The notes below the pieces were generated by a model. That model did no database searches and was not told where the DNA came from. It worked only from the letters and a program-made list of their open reading frames with translations. A program made the translations under genes and the position numbers. A DNA stretch of 64,000 nt. It comes from Siphonodentalium dalli (taxonomy: Eukaryota; Mollusca; Scaphopoda; Gadilida; Siphonodentaliidae). The stretch is taken from positions 1-64,000 of the forward strand of contig CP136067.1 of assembly GCA_032622095.1 (NCBI GenBank), in the 5' to 3' direction. Each line of letters begins with the position of its first letter. Within the stretch, counting starts at the first letter, position 1. Positions 1 to 11,591 of this stretch are shown here, piece after piece.

Positions 1-79
1 TGACACTTTCATCTTACTCGTAAGAAGTTACCCTTGTTAGACCGCCTTGGTGCCATCTCGATTGTAACCTCACCAAGAA

Positions 80-1005
80 GAATATGTATCAATCAGGTGG
101 AAATCGGCGCTAAACATATAGTTTATCAATGTTTGTGTCCCTCTCACCCTGTAGGCACCCCTGATTCGAATTGCCCCAATTTTGACACCTTTAAACCACA
201 CAATTAGACTCTTGATATCATGGAGATTATTGTTTGTAAATTTGGTGATAATCCACAACTAAACAATTTTTTATCTAATTTAATGCCCACCCCACCACCC
301 CACCCCCATCTATCACCAAAGCAGCACCAATATGACGTCTTTAAAATCACACGATTAGATTCCTCATATCATGGATAAGAATGTGTATCAATTTGGTGGA
401 AATTGGTGCTAAAAATATTGTGTATCAATTTTGGTGCCCCTCTCCCTTTCAGTGTACCCCTGACTTGATTGACGCCGCTTTTGACAACTTTTAGCCACGC
501 CATTAGACAACTCATACCATGGGGATGAATTTGTAATAGTTTCGTGGCAATCAGCGACTAAATCAATTCTTGTCAGATTTAGTACCACCCACCCCACATC
601 TCTCATCCCAACAACACCAATTTGGCATCTTTAAATTACACAATAAGATTCCTTGTATCATGGAGGAGATCTTAGAAGAATGTGCATCAATTTGGTGGAA
701 TTCGGCGCTAAAATTATTTAAACAGTTTTGGTATCCTCTCCCTTTCCGGGCATCCCTGACGCGAACTTTTGACATATTTAAACCACACCATTAGATTCCT
801 CATGTTATGGGATGATTATATATATGTTTTGTGGCAATCTTTTTTGCCATTCCCCTTTTCTGACCCTGACAACAATGGCGTCACTTTAGAAAATTCTAGC
901 CCTCGCCATTATCTTTCTCGTAAAAAGTTTCCCCTATTAGACCCATTTTGTGCCATATAGGTGGTCCCCTGTGAATTTCTATAGAACACAGACAGACAGA
1001 CAGCA
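80..1005. repeat. Tandem repeat, about 300-bp units
   Basis: Three diverged copies of a roughly 300-bp unit start near 85, 380 and 680. Each has the order TCAATTTGGTGGAAAT, then GCGCTAAA, then a CCTCTCCC block, then a stretch ending near ATTAGA and CATGG. The block ends at a short ACAG microsatellite (about 988-1003), as many mollusc satellite-cored elements do. Its left end lies outside the window. No coding potential is visible. Confidence 0.7.
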
Positions 1006-1031
1006 AATATAGATATAGATTTTACACTGTT

Positions 1032-1287
1032 ACAGGTCTGGCTGAACCATCAATATATAATAGCCCGATCGGGGTAGAATAGATCGATCGGTCTACACTG
1101 CTGTAAGAGAGGGAACTCTAAATTTCTTTAATATTGAAATTTTGTTTGAAGATTTGTACATGTTTATATTGAATATTCTCAGTGGATTATTTCATGTCTT
1201 TCATTACATTAAAGAAATCAGAGTTAATTTGTCTATTTTAGCTTGATCGGGCAATTATAGATCGATCGGTTGTTCACCCAGACCTGT
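1032..1287. mobile_element. Short MITE-like inverted-repeat element
   Basis: The left end ACAGGTCTGGCTGAAC (1032) is matched in reverse complement by GTTCACCCAGACCTGT (ending 1287). Both arms also carry GATCGATCGGT and CCCGATC blocks. The middle is AT-rich with no ORF. No target-site duplication could be fixed, so the superfamily is open. Confidence 0.6.
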
Positions 1288-1477
1288 TTTAGACCCAGAG
1301 TGACACATCTTCAATATGGCCTTAGAAGACTCATTTCTTCAAATTGTGTTTTGAGATATATGGCTAGCCTTATGTGGTGTGGTGACAATCATAGACTTAA
1401 TTGATCATAGACTTAATCGTTGTATTATGTGTGTATTTTTGTAGTAACCCATCTAAAGTTTTGCTTTTATATCACAA

Positions 1478-1902
1478 CTAGCCGATGAGCCCGACGTTGT
1501 CCGGGCTATTCAAAAATCAAATTTCAAGTCGATAGCTCCACCCGTTTCCGAGATACATTCACATACCAAATTTCAAGTCTATAGCTCCACCCGTTTCCGA
1601 GATCTGGTCTGCGCATGCGCGAAGCTGGCGTCGCACGGGTTCGGCGACCCGATAAAATTCATATCCGGGACAAGATACATTCACATAGCAAATTTCAAGT
1701 CGATAGCTCCACTCGTTTCCGAGATCTCGTCTGCGCATGCGCTGCACGGGCGTCGTATGGGCTCGCCAATACGACAACGTCCTCCGCCTGGTCAAACTAC
1801 ACACACGTACCAAGTTTCGTCCCGATCGGTCGAGAATCGTAGATTTGTATAAACGACAGACAAACAAACAGACAAACAGAGGTCTTCAAAATATATATGA
1901 GA
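1478..1902 (-). mobile_element. Helitron-like non-autonomous element, CpG-rich family
   Basis: On the minus strand it begins TCTCATATATATTTTGAAG and ends with a GCCCGGACAACGTCGGGC hairpin, ATCGG spacing and CTAG. The flanks are A before TC and T after CTAG, the A/T insertion expected of Helitrons. It carries a short TCTG/TTTG microsatellite and about two and a half 122-bp CpG-rich monomers with GCGCATGCGC palindromes. It is the same family as the train at 30891-35095 but inserted singly. No Rep/helicase is encoded. Confidence 0.8.
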
Positions 1903-2381
1903 TGATAACATTTATTAGGCGTTTCTATGGTATATCAATGTACTTGCTCCTGCATCAGCCACACTCCTCCGTTAGCCCATTTGGATCTGGCAGGAAAAAT
2001 ATTCCCATTTACTCTTTCTGTCATATATCCGTGGCCCCTCGGTAAAAAAAACTATTTGATGCTACATCCACATCTGTTCACTCTTGGCACATTTTACAAG
2101 GTGACAAAGGCGAAGTTCTCGCCGGGCTGGGCTGCTACCAGTAGTTGCGCTATTAAACATCTGAGGTGAAGTTTGAGTCGCCTTGTAATTTTAGCACCTG
2201 TCCGAACTCCAGTGTTTGTATAGTCCAGTGATGGTCAGATGATAAGCATTGGGTTATTTGTTTCAGGTGTCATTACAGCAACTGTGAAGTGAGAATAGCT
2301 CTCTGGTAATTAAGAAGAGATGAATAGAAGATATTTAGTGCATTTCATATAATAAAGGGGAGCAGCAAGCAGTGGGATTCA
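1903..2381. other. Unannotated intergenic stretch
   Basis: No splice-bounded open frame, terminal repeat or RNA gene is seen. The short ORFs here show no recognisable motif. Confidence 0.5.
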
Positions 2382-4677
2382 TTTTTAGCTCAACTTACTT
2401 TTGTAAGTTTGAGCTATTGCCATGGCTTGGCGTCTGTCGTCCGTGTGTCCATGTGTGCGTGTGTCCGTCAACAATTTCCTTTGGCGCGGGCTACAGGTCG
2501 TACCTTTGGTCTGATCTTTATGAAATTTGTCATGAATGTTGACATTGACATGTAGATGGGAACGAGTCATTTTGGGGTCATTCGGCCAAAAAACATGGCT
2601 GCTGGTGGCCATCTTGGATTTCAAGATTCAATCCATTGGCGCGGCCTACAGGTCGTACTGTTCGTCTGATCATCATGAAATTTGTCATTGATGTTAATAA
2701 TGACATGTAGATGGGAACGAGTGATTTTGGGGTCGTTCGGCCGAAAAACATGGCCGCCAACAGCCATCTTGGATTTTACTCTTTGCATGACTAAATCCTT
2801 TGTCGCGGGCTACAGGCCGTACCTTTTGTCTGATCTTTATGAAATTTGTCATGAATGTTGACATTGACATGTAGATGGGAACGAGTCATTTTGGGGTCAT
2901 TCGGCCAAAAAACATGGCCGCTGGCGGCCATCTTGGATTTTACTCTTTGCATAACTAAATCCTTTGGCGCGGGCTACAGGACGTAGCTTTGATTGGAACA
3001 TTATGAAATTTGTCATGGATGTTAACAATGACATGTAGATGGGAACGAGTGATTTTGGGGTCGTTCGGCCGAAAAACATGGCCGCCAACAGCCATCTTGG
3101 ATTTTACTCTTTGCATGACTAAATCCTTTGTCGCGGGCTACAGGCCGTACCTTTTGTCTGATCTTTATGAAATTTGTCATGAATGTTGACATTGACATGT
3201 AGATGGGAACGAGTCATTTTGGGGTCATTCGGCCAAAAAACATGGCCGCTGGCGGCCATCTTGGATTTCAAGATTCAATCCATTGGCGCGGGCTACAGGT
3301 CGTACTGTTCGTCTGATCATCATGAAATTTGTCATTGATGTTAATAATGACATGTAGATGGGAACGAGTGATTTTCGGGTCGTTCGTCGGAAAAACATGG
3401 CTACCAGCAGCCATCTTGGATTTTACTCTTTGCATGACTAAATCCTTTGGCGTGGGCTGCAGGTTGTTGCGTTGGTCAGAAGTTTATGAAATTTGTCATG
3501 GATGTTGACATTGACACGTAGATGGGAACGAATCATTGTGGGGTCATTCAGCCAAAAAACATGACCGTTGGCGGCCATCTTGGATTTCAAAATTCAATCC
3601 ATTGGAGCGGGCTACAGGTCATACTGTTCGTCTGATCATCATGAAATTTGTCATGGATGTTAATATTGACATGTATATGGGAACGAGTCATTTTGGGGGT
3701 CGTTCGGCTGAAAAACATGGCCGCCAGCAGCCATCTTAGATTTTACTCTTTGCATGACTAAATCCTTTGGCGCGGTCTACAGGTTGTACCTTGGTCTAAT
3801 CTTTATGAAATTTGTCATGAATGTTGACATTGACATGTAGATGGGAACGAATCATTGTGGGGTCATTCGGCCAAAAAACATGGTCGCTGGCAGCCATCTT
3901 AGATTTCAAAATTCAATCCATTGGTGCGGGCTACAGGTCGTGCTGTTCGTCTGATAATCATGAAATTTGTCATTGATGTTAATAATGACATGTAGATGGG
4001 AACGAGTGATTTTGGGGTCATTCGGCCAAAAAACATGGCTGCCAGCAGCCATCTTGGATTTTACTCTTTGCATGACTAAATCCTTTGGCGCAGGCTACAG
4101 GTCGTTGTGTTGGTCGGAAGTTTATGAAATTTGTCATGGATGTTGACATTGACATGTAGATGGTAACAAATCATTGTGGGGTCATTCAGCCAAAAAACAT
4201 GCCGCTTGTGGCCATCTTGGATTTCAAAATTCAATCCATTGGCGCGGACTACAGGTCGTACTGTTCGTCTGATCATCATGAAATTTGTCATGGATGTTAA
4301 TATTGACATGTAGATGGGAACGAGTCATTTTGGGGTTGTTCGGCCAAAAGACATGGCCGCCAGCAGCCATCTTGGATTTTACTCTTTGCATGACTAAATC
4401 CTTTTGTGCGGGCTACAGGTCGTACCTTTAGTCTGTTCATCATAAAATTTATCATGGATATTAACAATGACATGTAGATGGGAACGAGTCCTTTTGGGGT
4501 CAATTGGCCAAAAAACATGGCCGCCAGCAGCCATCTTGTATTTTACTCTTTGCATCACTAAATCTTTGGCACAGGTTAGACATTTCAATTAGCACCTTTC
4601 CTATTCCCTCCATTTACTGTTAATCATTAAATTATTCCCTACCTAAGTTGAGCTACAGTGTCATTGACACTTTCATT
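2382..4677 (+). mobile_element. Satellite-cored pearl/HINE-like element (copy 1)
   Basis: The left end is a hairpin, AGCTCAACTTAC against GTAAGTTTGAGCT, then a GTCCGTGTGTCC microsatellite-like stretch. The core is about a dozen 165-170-bp monomers of two alternating types, one starting CTCTTTGCATGACTAAATCC and one starting TTCAAAATTCAATCCATTGG. The right end is AAGTTGAGCTACAG followed by the palindrome AGTGTCATTGACACT and TTCATT. Hairpin, core satellite, hairpin is the architecture described for bivalve pearl/HINE elements; the class assignment is inference. The small ORFs are frames through the monomers and not genes. Confidence 0.8.
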
Positions 4678-5242
4678 GTTTATATTTCGCAGACACACAG
4701 TGGGGAACTAATGTTGAAACGAGTATTCATTATGCTTACAAGATGTCACTAACATCTTGGTTGACACCCTCACTATCTTTAAACAGGAATGTGAAGTCTA
4801 AAATTAACTTTCATAAACGATTAGCATACCTTTTATTCACATATAGTTTGTCATCAGGGTACTTTGTGTGTATGCACATCAATGGAAGGACAACTCTATA
4901 ATTATGTATTGCGTATTTGCTATTTGCACACCAATGGAAGAAGAACAACTCTATATTTATGCATTGCGTGCATATGTATTACCAATACCAGTGGCAATGA
5001 ACTTCTTGATCTTCAAGTTATGTTTAATTTTGTAATTACCCAAAGCCACAGTAAAATCAGAAACCAAAGTTCTTTTGTCACATTTCAAGATTAGAGGGAT
5101 TTCCCAGGGATATTCCCTTTTTTTCCACTGATAAATGGTGTTTTATTGTACATCGCTAATTACATCCCCGTTCGTATTTTAGTAATTTCTCCCAATGATT
5201 CCAACTTTTTCCTATTTTGACATAGTTGTCTTACTTGGGCAT
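4678..5242. other. Intergenic stretch with a small tandem duplication
   Basis: Two copies of a roughly 60-bp unit lie at about 4870-4975, sharing CAATGGAAG, CAACTCTATA and TGCATTGCGT. Nothing else is recognised. Confidence 0.5.
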
Positions 5243-6222
5243 GAAGGTGTTCAGTCCGTTATTCCGAAGGTCCGCTATTTCAAAGGTCCGCTATTTCAAA
5301 GGCCCGCTATTCCGAAGGTCCATTCTGAAGGTCCGCTTTTCCGAAGGTCCGTTATTCCCAAGGTTTCCCCATCATGTTATATATGCGAGTGTCTCATAGG
5401 GAGACTCACATGTATAAGATAATTCAATGGCCTAACAATATTTACCTTGACCTTAAGCCAGTGCATTATCTTATATGTGCGATTCTCCCGATGGGAAACT
5501 CGCATTATAAGATAATGTACTGGCACAGGATATCTAATGCTGCACCAGCGCTCCTGTCTTGAAAAGGATAATTGACGTATCGTCAGAATTACATTGGCTG
5601 GCAGCGATGCAAGCTCCATGGAAGAGTTCAGTCGCCTCGCAACGCAAGCTTAATTACTCTTGTCAGCTAACTAATCAATTTGAACTAGTCACTGCTATGC
5701 ATTCCAGTGCGCAGAGCATAGCAAATGGACACCGCTGTATGTGGATTGCTCACATTGATACATGGCCGGAATGGTTACAAGAAACTAATTATATAAGAGT
5801 TAAGATTCTTGAATTCCTTGTACGCAACAAACGTTATTGGCAAACTCAAGTTTAAATTGAAATCATAAAGCTGCTTAAATGGGGTGATCATTGTTTGTTC
5901 TTACTTTACTATCACTGTATCATTGCAAAAAAGTATCAATGACCATAATTATGCATGCTTTCATATAGAAACAAAATAATGGACCTTCAGAATAATGGAC
6001 CCTCGTCATAACTTGTCATTTCGAGGGCCCGCAATTCCGAAAGTTTTTTTTAAATATTTTGTCTAATATTTGTAAGTTGAACTATATTCCACCGTTAGTA
6101 CCCAGCTGTATTTTATTATGTCTATGATGCATAATATATATGCAATTTATTTGTGTTTGTAAAGTGTACTTTCGGAATAGCGGATCTTCGGAATAGCAAA
6201 CCTTCGGAATAATGACACGTCC
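5243..6222. mobile_element. Foldback element with tandem TTCCGAAGG arms
   Basis: The left arm (5243-5365) repeats a 15-17 bp word of the form TATTCCGAAGGTCCGC. The right arm (about 6165-6222) repeats its reverse complement, for example TTCGGAATAGCGGATC. A weaker internal block lies at 5975-6045. The arms would fold back on each other. A second copy with the same arms is at 27711-28255. No transposase frame is seen. A palindromic MITE copy is nested at about 5365-5572. Confidence 0.65.
5365..5572 (-). mobile_element. Palindromic MITE, copy 1 (inverted)
   Basis: It contains two near-palindromes of about 60 bp, each reading roughly ATCTTATATGTGCGA then its mirror across GGGA, separated by a CTTGACCTTAAG spacer. 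The GCTGCACCAGCGC block follows on the right, in the opposite order to copies at 6621 and 62535, so this copy is inverted. The outer end reads TCCTTTTC on the minus strand, a decayed form of the CCCTTT terminus. Confidence 0.6.
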
Positions 6223-6620
6223 GTGGCATGAAGTAAAATCTTTTGAAGGAGAAATCACTTCTCCCTATTCTCATATGTTGAATGAGGCCTGTCCTAGTGT
6301 ATGCTGCTTGTGTGGTCTCAACAGCCCTGAGTTGGAATCTCCATTCTACAGGACTGGTTGGACGATTCACCTGGTTTTGTTTAAATAAGTTGTAATGGCT
6401 GGCATTGTGTGACAAGTAAGTTTGTTCGCGATCGAAGATAATTAATTCTTTTGAACATTCAGGGTCTGTAACTTGGTAACTTTTCCACCCATTTACAAAT
6501 GGCATCATGATCGGGGTGACATGTAGACCATGACATGTAAGTTTGGTCGCGATCGGAGAGAATTAATTTTTCTATGACATTGAACATGATACAGAACATT
6601 CCTCCCTCACGAAGCAGTCA

Positions 6621-6884
6621 TTAACCCTTTCATGAACGGAGCTGCGCTGGTGCAGCATTAAAGACCATGTTCCAGTGCATTCCCTTATATATTCAAATCT
6701 CCCATAGCCTCGCATATATAGGAGAACATAGGAGAATACACTGACTTACAAGATAAAGGTAACTATTGTTGGGCCAATGAAATCTCTTATATATACGAGG
6801 CGCCCTATATATGCTATATAAGAGAATGCATTGGCACATGGTTTTTCGCAAACAATCAGGAAGCTTCAGCCATCAAAGGGTTAA
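6621..6884 (+). mobile_element. Palindromic MITE with TTAA ends (piggyBac-like), copy 2
   Basis: This is the best preserved of three copies. TTAA at 6621-6624 is followed by CCCTTTCATG; at the right end CATCAAAGGG is followed by TTAA (6881-6884). The TTAA duplication and CCCTTT terminus match the piggyBac pattern. The inside has GCTGCGCTGGTGCAGC, itself palindromic, then two long palindromes around TATATAnnnGAG words. At about 264 bp with no ORF it can only be non-autonomous. Confidence 0.75.
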
Positions 6885-7520
6885 TCAGATAACGGAAATT
6901 TTGTAGAAACTAAATAATTTTCAGTTACCCTACATCACAATATTTGTCCTTCTGCTACATCAATGCATTCCATAGATACTCTACAATTGTCAATCAATGG
7001 GGTGATTGGTTTAAGGGCCATAACTCTATAAAGCAAGCACTACACAATTCTTAGCAGCCTTCTACAGTGGGATGCATTTACACACAGAGAATGTCAGCAT
7101 TTCCATAGATTAAGCCTTACAAAATTACGCAGGAAAATAATAATAGAGAAAAATTATCATAAAAGGGCCATAACTCTGTAAAGAAAAATCCGGTTACGTT
7201 TATTTTCAGTAGATCTTAGATTCATACATTAACTAGGGATTTTTTGTTCCTACTACCATTTGTTTCTGAGTATTTCCAATTAAATGGAAAACAGCCCCAA
7301 CAGAAATTCAATATACTCCGGTTACTCCCATATAAAATATCCAATTAGCATTTGCTTTACTGTACTAATTGGGCTATTTGCTCTGATTAATTCAAGTCCT
7401 GTAATGAAATTAAATTTATAATAATGCTCATATACACAGAACAACAAATTTAGACAATTCACTATGATGGTGGTCATGTGAACTGATCTGAAAATGTGTC
7501 CTCTATACACCTTTTAAACT
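6885..7520. other. Unannotated AT-rich stretch
   Basis: The phrase GGGCCATAACTCT occurs twice (about 7015 and 7166), a word frequent in mollusc satellite elements, but no unit boundaries are clear. No gene is seen. Confidence 0.45.
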
Positions 7521-7525
7521 TCGTA

Positions 7526-8010
7526 CATGAAAATTAATGAAAATTTTAGATTTGTGCATGAAACTTATTTATTGTTTTCTTTCAAGAACTGAAGTTCTTC
7601 AGTTATTCAAGAAACTAATTTGTGATCTTTTCAAGAACTTTTCAAGACCTTTCATGAAAATATAAAAAATCATGAAAATTCCCCATTTGTTCATGAACAT
7701 ACTTAATGCACCTTTCAATGACTCTCATGAAGTCTTGAAGTTCTTCAATTGTTCACAAACTTATTTCATGACATTTCAAGAACGGTTATGAACTCATGTA
7801 GAATTCATGAATGGTCTTGATGTACAGTTCATGAACACCTTAGAAAACAGTTCATGAATATTCTTGATAGTTCTTGAAGTCATGAACAACATGTTGTATG
7901 GGTCATCAAGTGCTGAAATGAAAATAAATTGCGCCGAGGAATTCACACAATTATCAAAATATATCCCACAATAATAGATCATAACTTGGGACTATGTTTT
8001 CTCATGAACT
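7526..8010. repeat. Region dense in TTCATGAA / TTCAAGAA words
   Basis: Over about 480 bp the sequence repeats TTCATGAA-, TTCTTGAA- and TTCAAGAA-like palindromic words at irregular short spacing. A smaller patch is at 21385-21450. The phase drifts, so it is a cryptic simple repeat and not a clean minisatellite. The alternating GAA/TTC blocks resemble heat-shock elements, but function is only a speculation. Confidence 0.55.
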
Positions 8011-8253
8011 GCTGACAGGGAATTTCCTTGGAATATATATAGGAACACTGCATCTAAATTGAATTCATATTCGAGTCATTGCTATATTTATATCAAAAGT
8101 AGTTCTGTTGAAAAGATTTGTTCGCATTCAGATTTTGTATTGAGCTTTACCATCGGCTTTCAAATTAGGGCCTATTGAAGCTGTTTGCAATTTTCCGTTC
8201 TAGAGTAATCCTTCTTTTGTTTATTTAATGAAACAATAAACATCCAATTTCAG

Positions 8254-8404
8254 GTTTATGTGATGACATCTAAACATAGATTTAATACATTGGTTGAGTT
8301 GGTTCACCACCATGCAACTCATGCCGATGGACTCATCACCATGCTGCTATATCCTACTCTGAATCGCCAGAAGCCCACGGAGATAGCCATGAAACATCGG
8401 CTAG
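8254..8404 (+). CDS. Isolated exon resembling the ABL kinase SH2 C-terminal end
   Basis: An acceptor (TTTCAG) precedes 8254 and a consensus donor (GTAAGG) follows 8404. The 151-nt exon is open and starts in phase 0. Its translation contains [23 protein letters not shown] and, at the end, AMKHRLG. These match the last part of the ABL-family SH2 domain and the first residues of the kinase domain, a non-receptor tyrosine kinase acting in cytoskeletal and growth signalling. Odd points: the SH2-kinase linker, about 16 residues in ABL and containing a regulatory tyrosine, is missing, so the SH2 end runs almost straight into MKHRLG. No other ABL exon was found on either side. It may be a duplicated exon fragment, a decayed copy or a real exon with distant neighbours. 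The family match is strong; function of this copy is uncertain. Confidence 0.6.
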
Positions 8405-8879
8405 GTAAGGAAACACCCTCAGACCTTTCTTTTTAAGGAGAGGAATCACTCATTTGCAACTTTTGATACGCTCATTTAAAAAAAAAGGATGTATTATGCT
8501 ATTTTCTGTCAGTCCATACCAGCTGTGCAATGAGGAAAACAGAATTTTGCGACATCACCTGCAAATAAGCGTGACCCCGGAGGGAATTTCCGCATTTGAC
8601 GTAGACAATACAAAGTTATTCAGACAGCAGGACGGACGGGTGGTGAAGTCCTTGTTTCAAAAACGGACTCGAGCAGAGTACATCTGAGCCCAGATGAAAA
8701 TTGTGTATTATATATCTGTGTGATAACAAGTGTGATAATGATCCATTGACTCTTAATAATCTGAGCCCAGTTGCAAATGCGTTTATTGTGCGACCCACTG
8801 TAAGCGTGACTCGCCAACTGAATATCTTAACACTGGATGTATGCGTTTTGGATAAAAGACAGTATCACGAATTCATTGA

Positions 8880-9580
8880 CATGTTAAATGCATATGGTAT
8901 CACCTGTTTTTAGCGAGGTAAAAAGTTTTATCGAAGATGATATTTTAATCCCAAACTTCAGTATATGTATAATGAAGGGTAGTCACATGGGATGTAGTAA
9001 ACGATGTGGTGGACTGTTAATTTGTGTTAAAGATCACTTCTTAAAATATGTGGAAGCAATTAAGACTAATTCAAAGAATATTGCCTGAGTGTGCGTGGAC
9101 CCTGATTTGAGACAAATGCGGGAAGACAATGATCTCATTCTAATTACAGGGGATTTCAACGCCTGAACAAATACGCTGAGTGATATCGAAGATAATGATA
9201 TTGACTTCTTAATTTGTACCTTTTCAAATTGGAGGATTTTGACTCGTCTAATAATTTTGATATATTTGATGTAATTAATGCTGATTATGATTATGAATTT
9301 GACAATTATGCCCACACTGATGCTGACCATATCAAGCATAGAGAATACCTTTTCCAATTCTCGAACAGACATTCAGAGGACACTGGAAAGGTCAACAGTT
9401 ATGGCTATAAGATTATAAATTTTTGTAAAGGTAACAATTTTCGCATATTGAACGGAAGATGTGGCAATGTTCAGGGTCATGGAAGACAGACCTCAGCTAG
9501 GTCAGTAATTAACTACGCGTTGGGTAATAAACACTTATTTCGCCCTATCGTTAATTCCGCATTGGGCAATTTGCCAACCT
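8880..9580 (+). mobile_element. Decayed LINE endonuclease region
   Basis: Pieces of an apurinic-type (exonuclease-endonuclease-phosphatase) endonuclease appear in several frames. They include DDILIPNFSI, GGLLICVKDHFLKYV near 9000, the catalytic-type ITGDFNA near 9145 followed by TLSDI, FCKGNNFRILNGRCG near 9420 and SVINYALGNKHLF near 9520. In the family these are metal-binding and DNA-binding segments that nick the target site. Frameshifts and stops (for example right after GDFNA) show it is dead. It lies just downstream of the ABL-like exon. Confidence 0.75.
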
Positions 9581-10559
9581 ATTATATGATGTACATAATT
9601 CGATACAAACCACAACTCGTTTTTGGACCAATCCTGAGACTGAACATGCTGATTATGATATCATGAATGAGTTCATACCTCCATCTAGAATTTGATGTTG
9701 GAACCATGAAAAAGGGTTTCGGTTTTATAAATAATATTGATGTACATGAACTTGATATGGTCATAAGCAAAATTGTGTCTTTAAATAACAAGACTATTTT
9801 ACCCTCAGAACTAGATGATATATGTACGGGCATCACTAAAATTATGACTGATGATGCGGGCAAAACATTTTGAATTTTCATTCCATGGTGACGACCAAAT
9901 AATATTGCCATAGATAAAAATGAACCCTTCTGTTTCGTGTGGGGTAGAACTAATTCGCCAAAGGTTGTATAATGCTTTATTTCAACCTGGAACAAGAGAT
10001 AAATATGTGTAAGTATAGAGACATGGAAATACCATACGCATGTGACATAATATATAACAATAAACACACTAGCCATTTGCTTGCGAACTTCGAAACATCA
10101 AATCCCATTGCACCAATTTCACCATTAGTAGACGCTGAACAATAATATAGTTGGTAGTAAAAAACCACTTTGTAACGTCTGAATTGGAGAGAGAGTATGT
10201 CAATATCACAACATGTTCATAACAGACCGAGGGGTCATTGGAACAAATAAATCGGTGGAAATAACAAGCGCACTATATATTCCCTGGAACACATGCCCGA
10301 AAGACCTTTCACTGGAGACACTCATTTTGAACACCGTACCAAGTTTACGAACGGTATTATGTTCATTGTCACAGAGTGCATGAATAATCAGAGTATATTT
10401 TGCGACACACAATCAACATAATACTCACGCATTGGCGGGATTAGGAATGAGAATATATAAGTCAGTAAGTGTGAATGTTTGAAGAAAAGTTTGGCGTGTG
10501 AGCCGACATCATGAATTGTGAGGCAGAAAGTACAAAATATCATTAACACCGCGTCAAAT

Positions 10560-10990
10560 TCCCGCGCACAACAAGGCTGTCCAAACGTACATACTTATGT
10601 TGGTTCATAGAAACAGGTGACTTTTATGAACGACAATTTAATCTGTCGCCTAGGATTGTAAACAGGCTAGGAAACAGGTTAACAGATCAAAGCACGAATA
10701 TAACTGTGATGAATCTGACATAAAAAGAATTACTAAAATATGCTGGAATGTTTTATAAAAAATGATAGATTTAAAAATAAAAACTCTGAAAGAAAAACAT
10801 GGCTCGAAATTTAGATATCTCTGCAGACAGAAGGTTTCTGGGAAAAACTCTATAGCATATGTGATAACTCCAAAACATCTGAGTCAATAGTATGTCTTGA
10901 CGAATTAGCAGCACATTTGTAATCACTAAACAGCACTGAAGAACTTGATGATCTTACACGTTTAGTGAAGAATGATTATGATTCGTTGGA
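10560..10990 (+). mobile_element. Decayed LINE linker region between endonuclease and RT
   Basis: Frames here give IKNDRFKNKNSERKTWLEI, then GFWEKLYSICDNSKTSES, VCLDELAAHL and STEELDDLTRLVKND. This resembles the linker ahead of the reverse transcriptase in LINEs and is in the same order and strand as the endonuclease at 8880-9580. Stops occur throughout. It is probably the same element, damaged; sequence between 9580 and 10560 is too decayed to assign. Confidence 0.45.
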
Positions 10991-11006
10991 TAGCTCTTAT
11001 TATCTC

Positions 11007-11480
11007 TCGCCAAATTGAAAATTTGCGGGGGATATAGCAATGGAAATGTCAACGGATTTCAAAGATTTTTGCTATATGAGATCACCTGACCATTACCTAG
11101 AATTAATTCGCAAGCCAGAGTCGGTCGGTTATATTCACCGGAGTTATTGGACTTTGTTTATTATTTTTGTAGAATTTACTAAATAGCAAATGGATGATGT
11201 CACAGGGCTCATTTCCACAAATCTTAATGGATTTCGAAGATATTTGGTATATGAGTTCACCTGACCATTACCTAGAATGAGTTCGTAAGCCATGTGTGGC
11301 CAGTTATTTTTACCAGTGTTATTGGACTTAGTTTATTATTTTTGCCGAATTTACCAAATAGCAAAAAGACGACGTCACAGAACTCATTTCAACGGGTTTC
11401 AAAGTTTTTTGATATATGAGTTCACATGACAAGTATCTAGAACGAGTTCATAAACCAGGTCCGGGGAAATACGAGAGGAT
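11007..11480. repeat. Tandem repeat, 165-175 bp units
   Basis: TTCACCTGACCATTACCTAGAA recurs in variant form near 11081, 11256 and 11421. Each copy is followed by a TTCGTAAGCC-like and a TTATTGGACTT-like block, giving spacings of 175 and 165 bp. Just ahead is a hairpin-like GCCAAATTGAAAATTTGCGG. It is probably the core of another satellite-cored element. Confidence 0.65.
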
Positions 11481-11591
11481 AATTGTATGGCTTATGACTG
11501 AAAATGAGAATTATCATGAGCGGGTACAAGCAAACACCGATTTTTCAGTAGCGGCTTGATGTTCAGTCAAAAGCCGTAGTTTTCCTTTTTA

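Noticed and set aside
2382-4677. Simple centromeric-type satellite array
   Set aside because: The array is bounded by specific hairpin ends found at five other loci, so it is the core of a dispersed element.
5559-5855. 98-codon frame with several Trp residues
   Set aside because: It starts inside a palindromic MITE and lies in a foldback element; no motif is recognised, and it could be an old gene scrap but cannot be supported.
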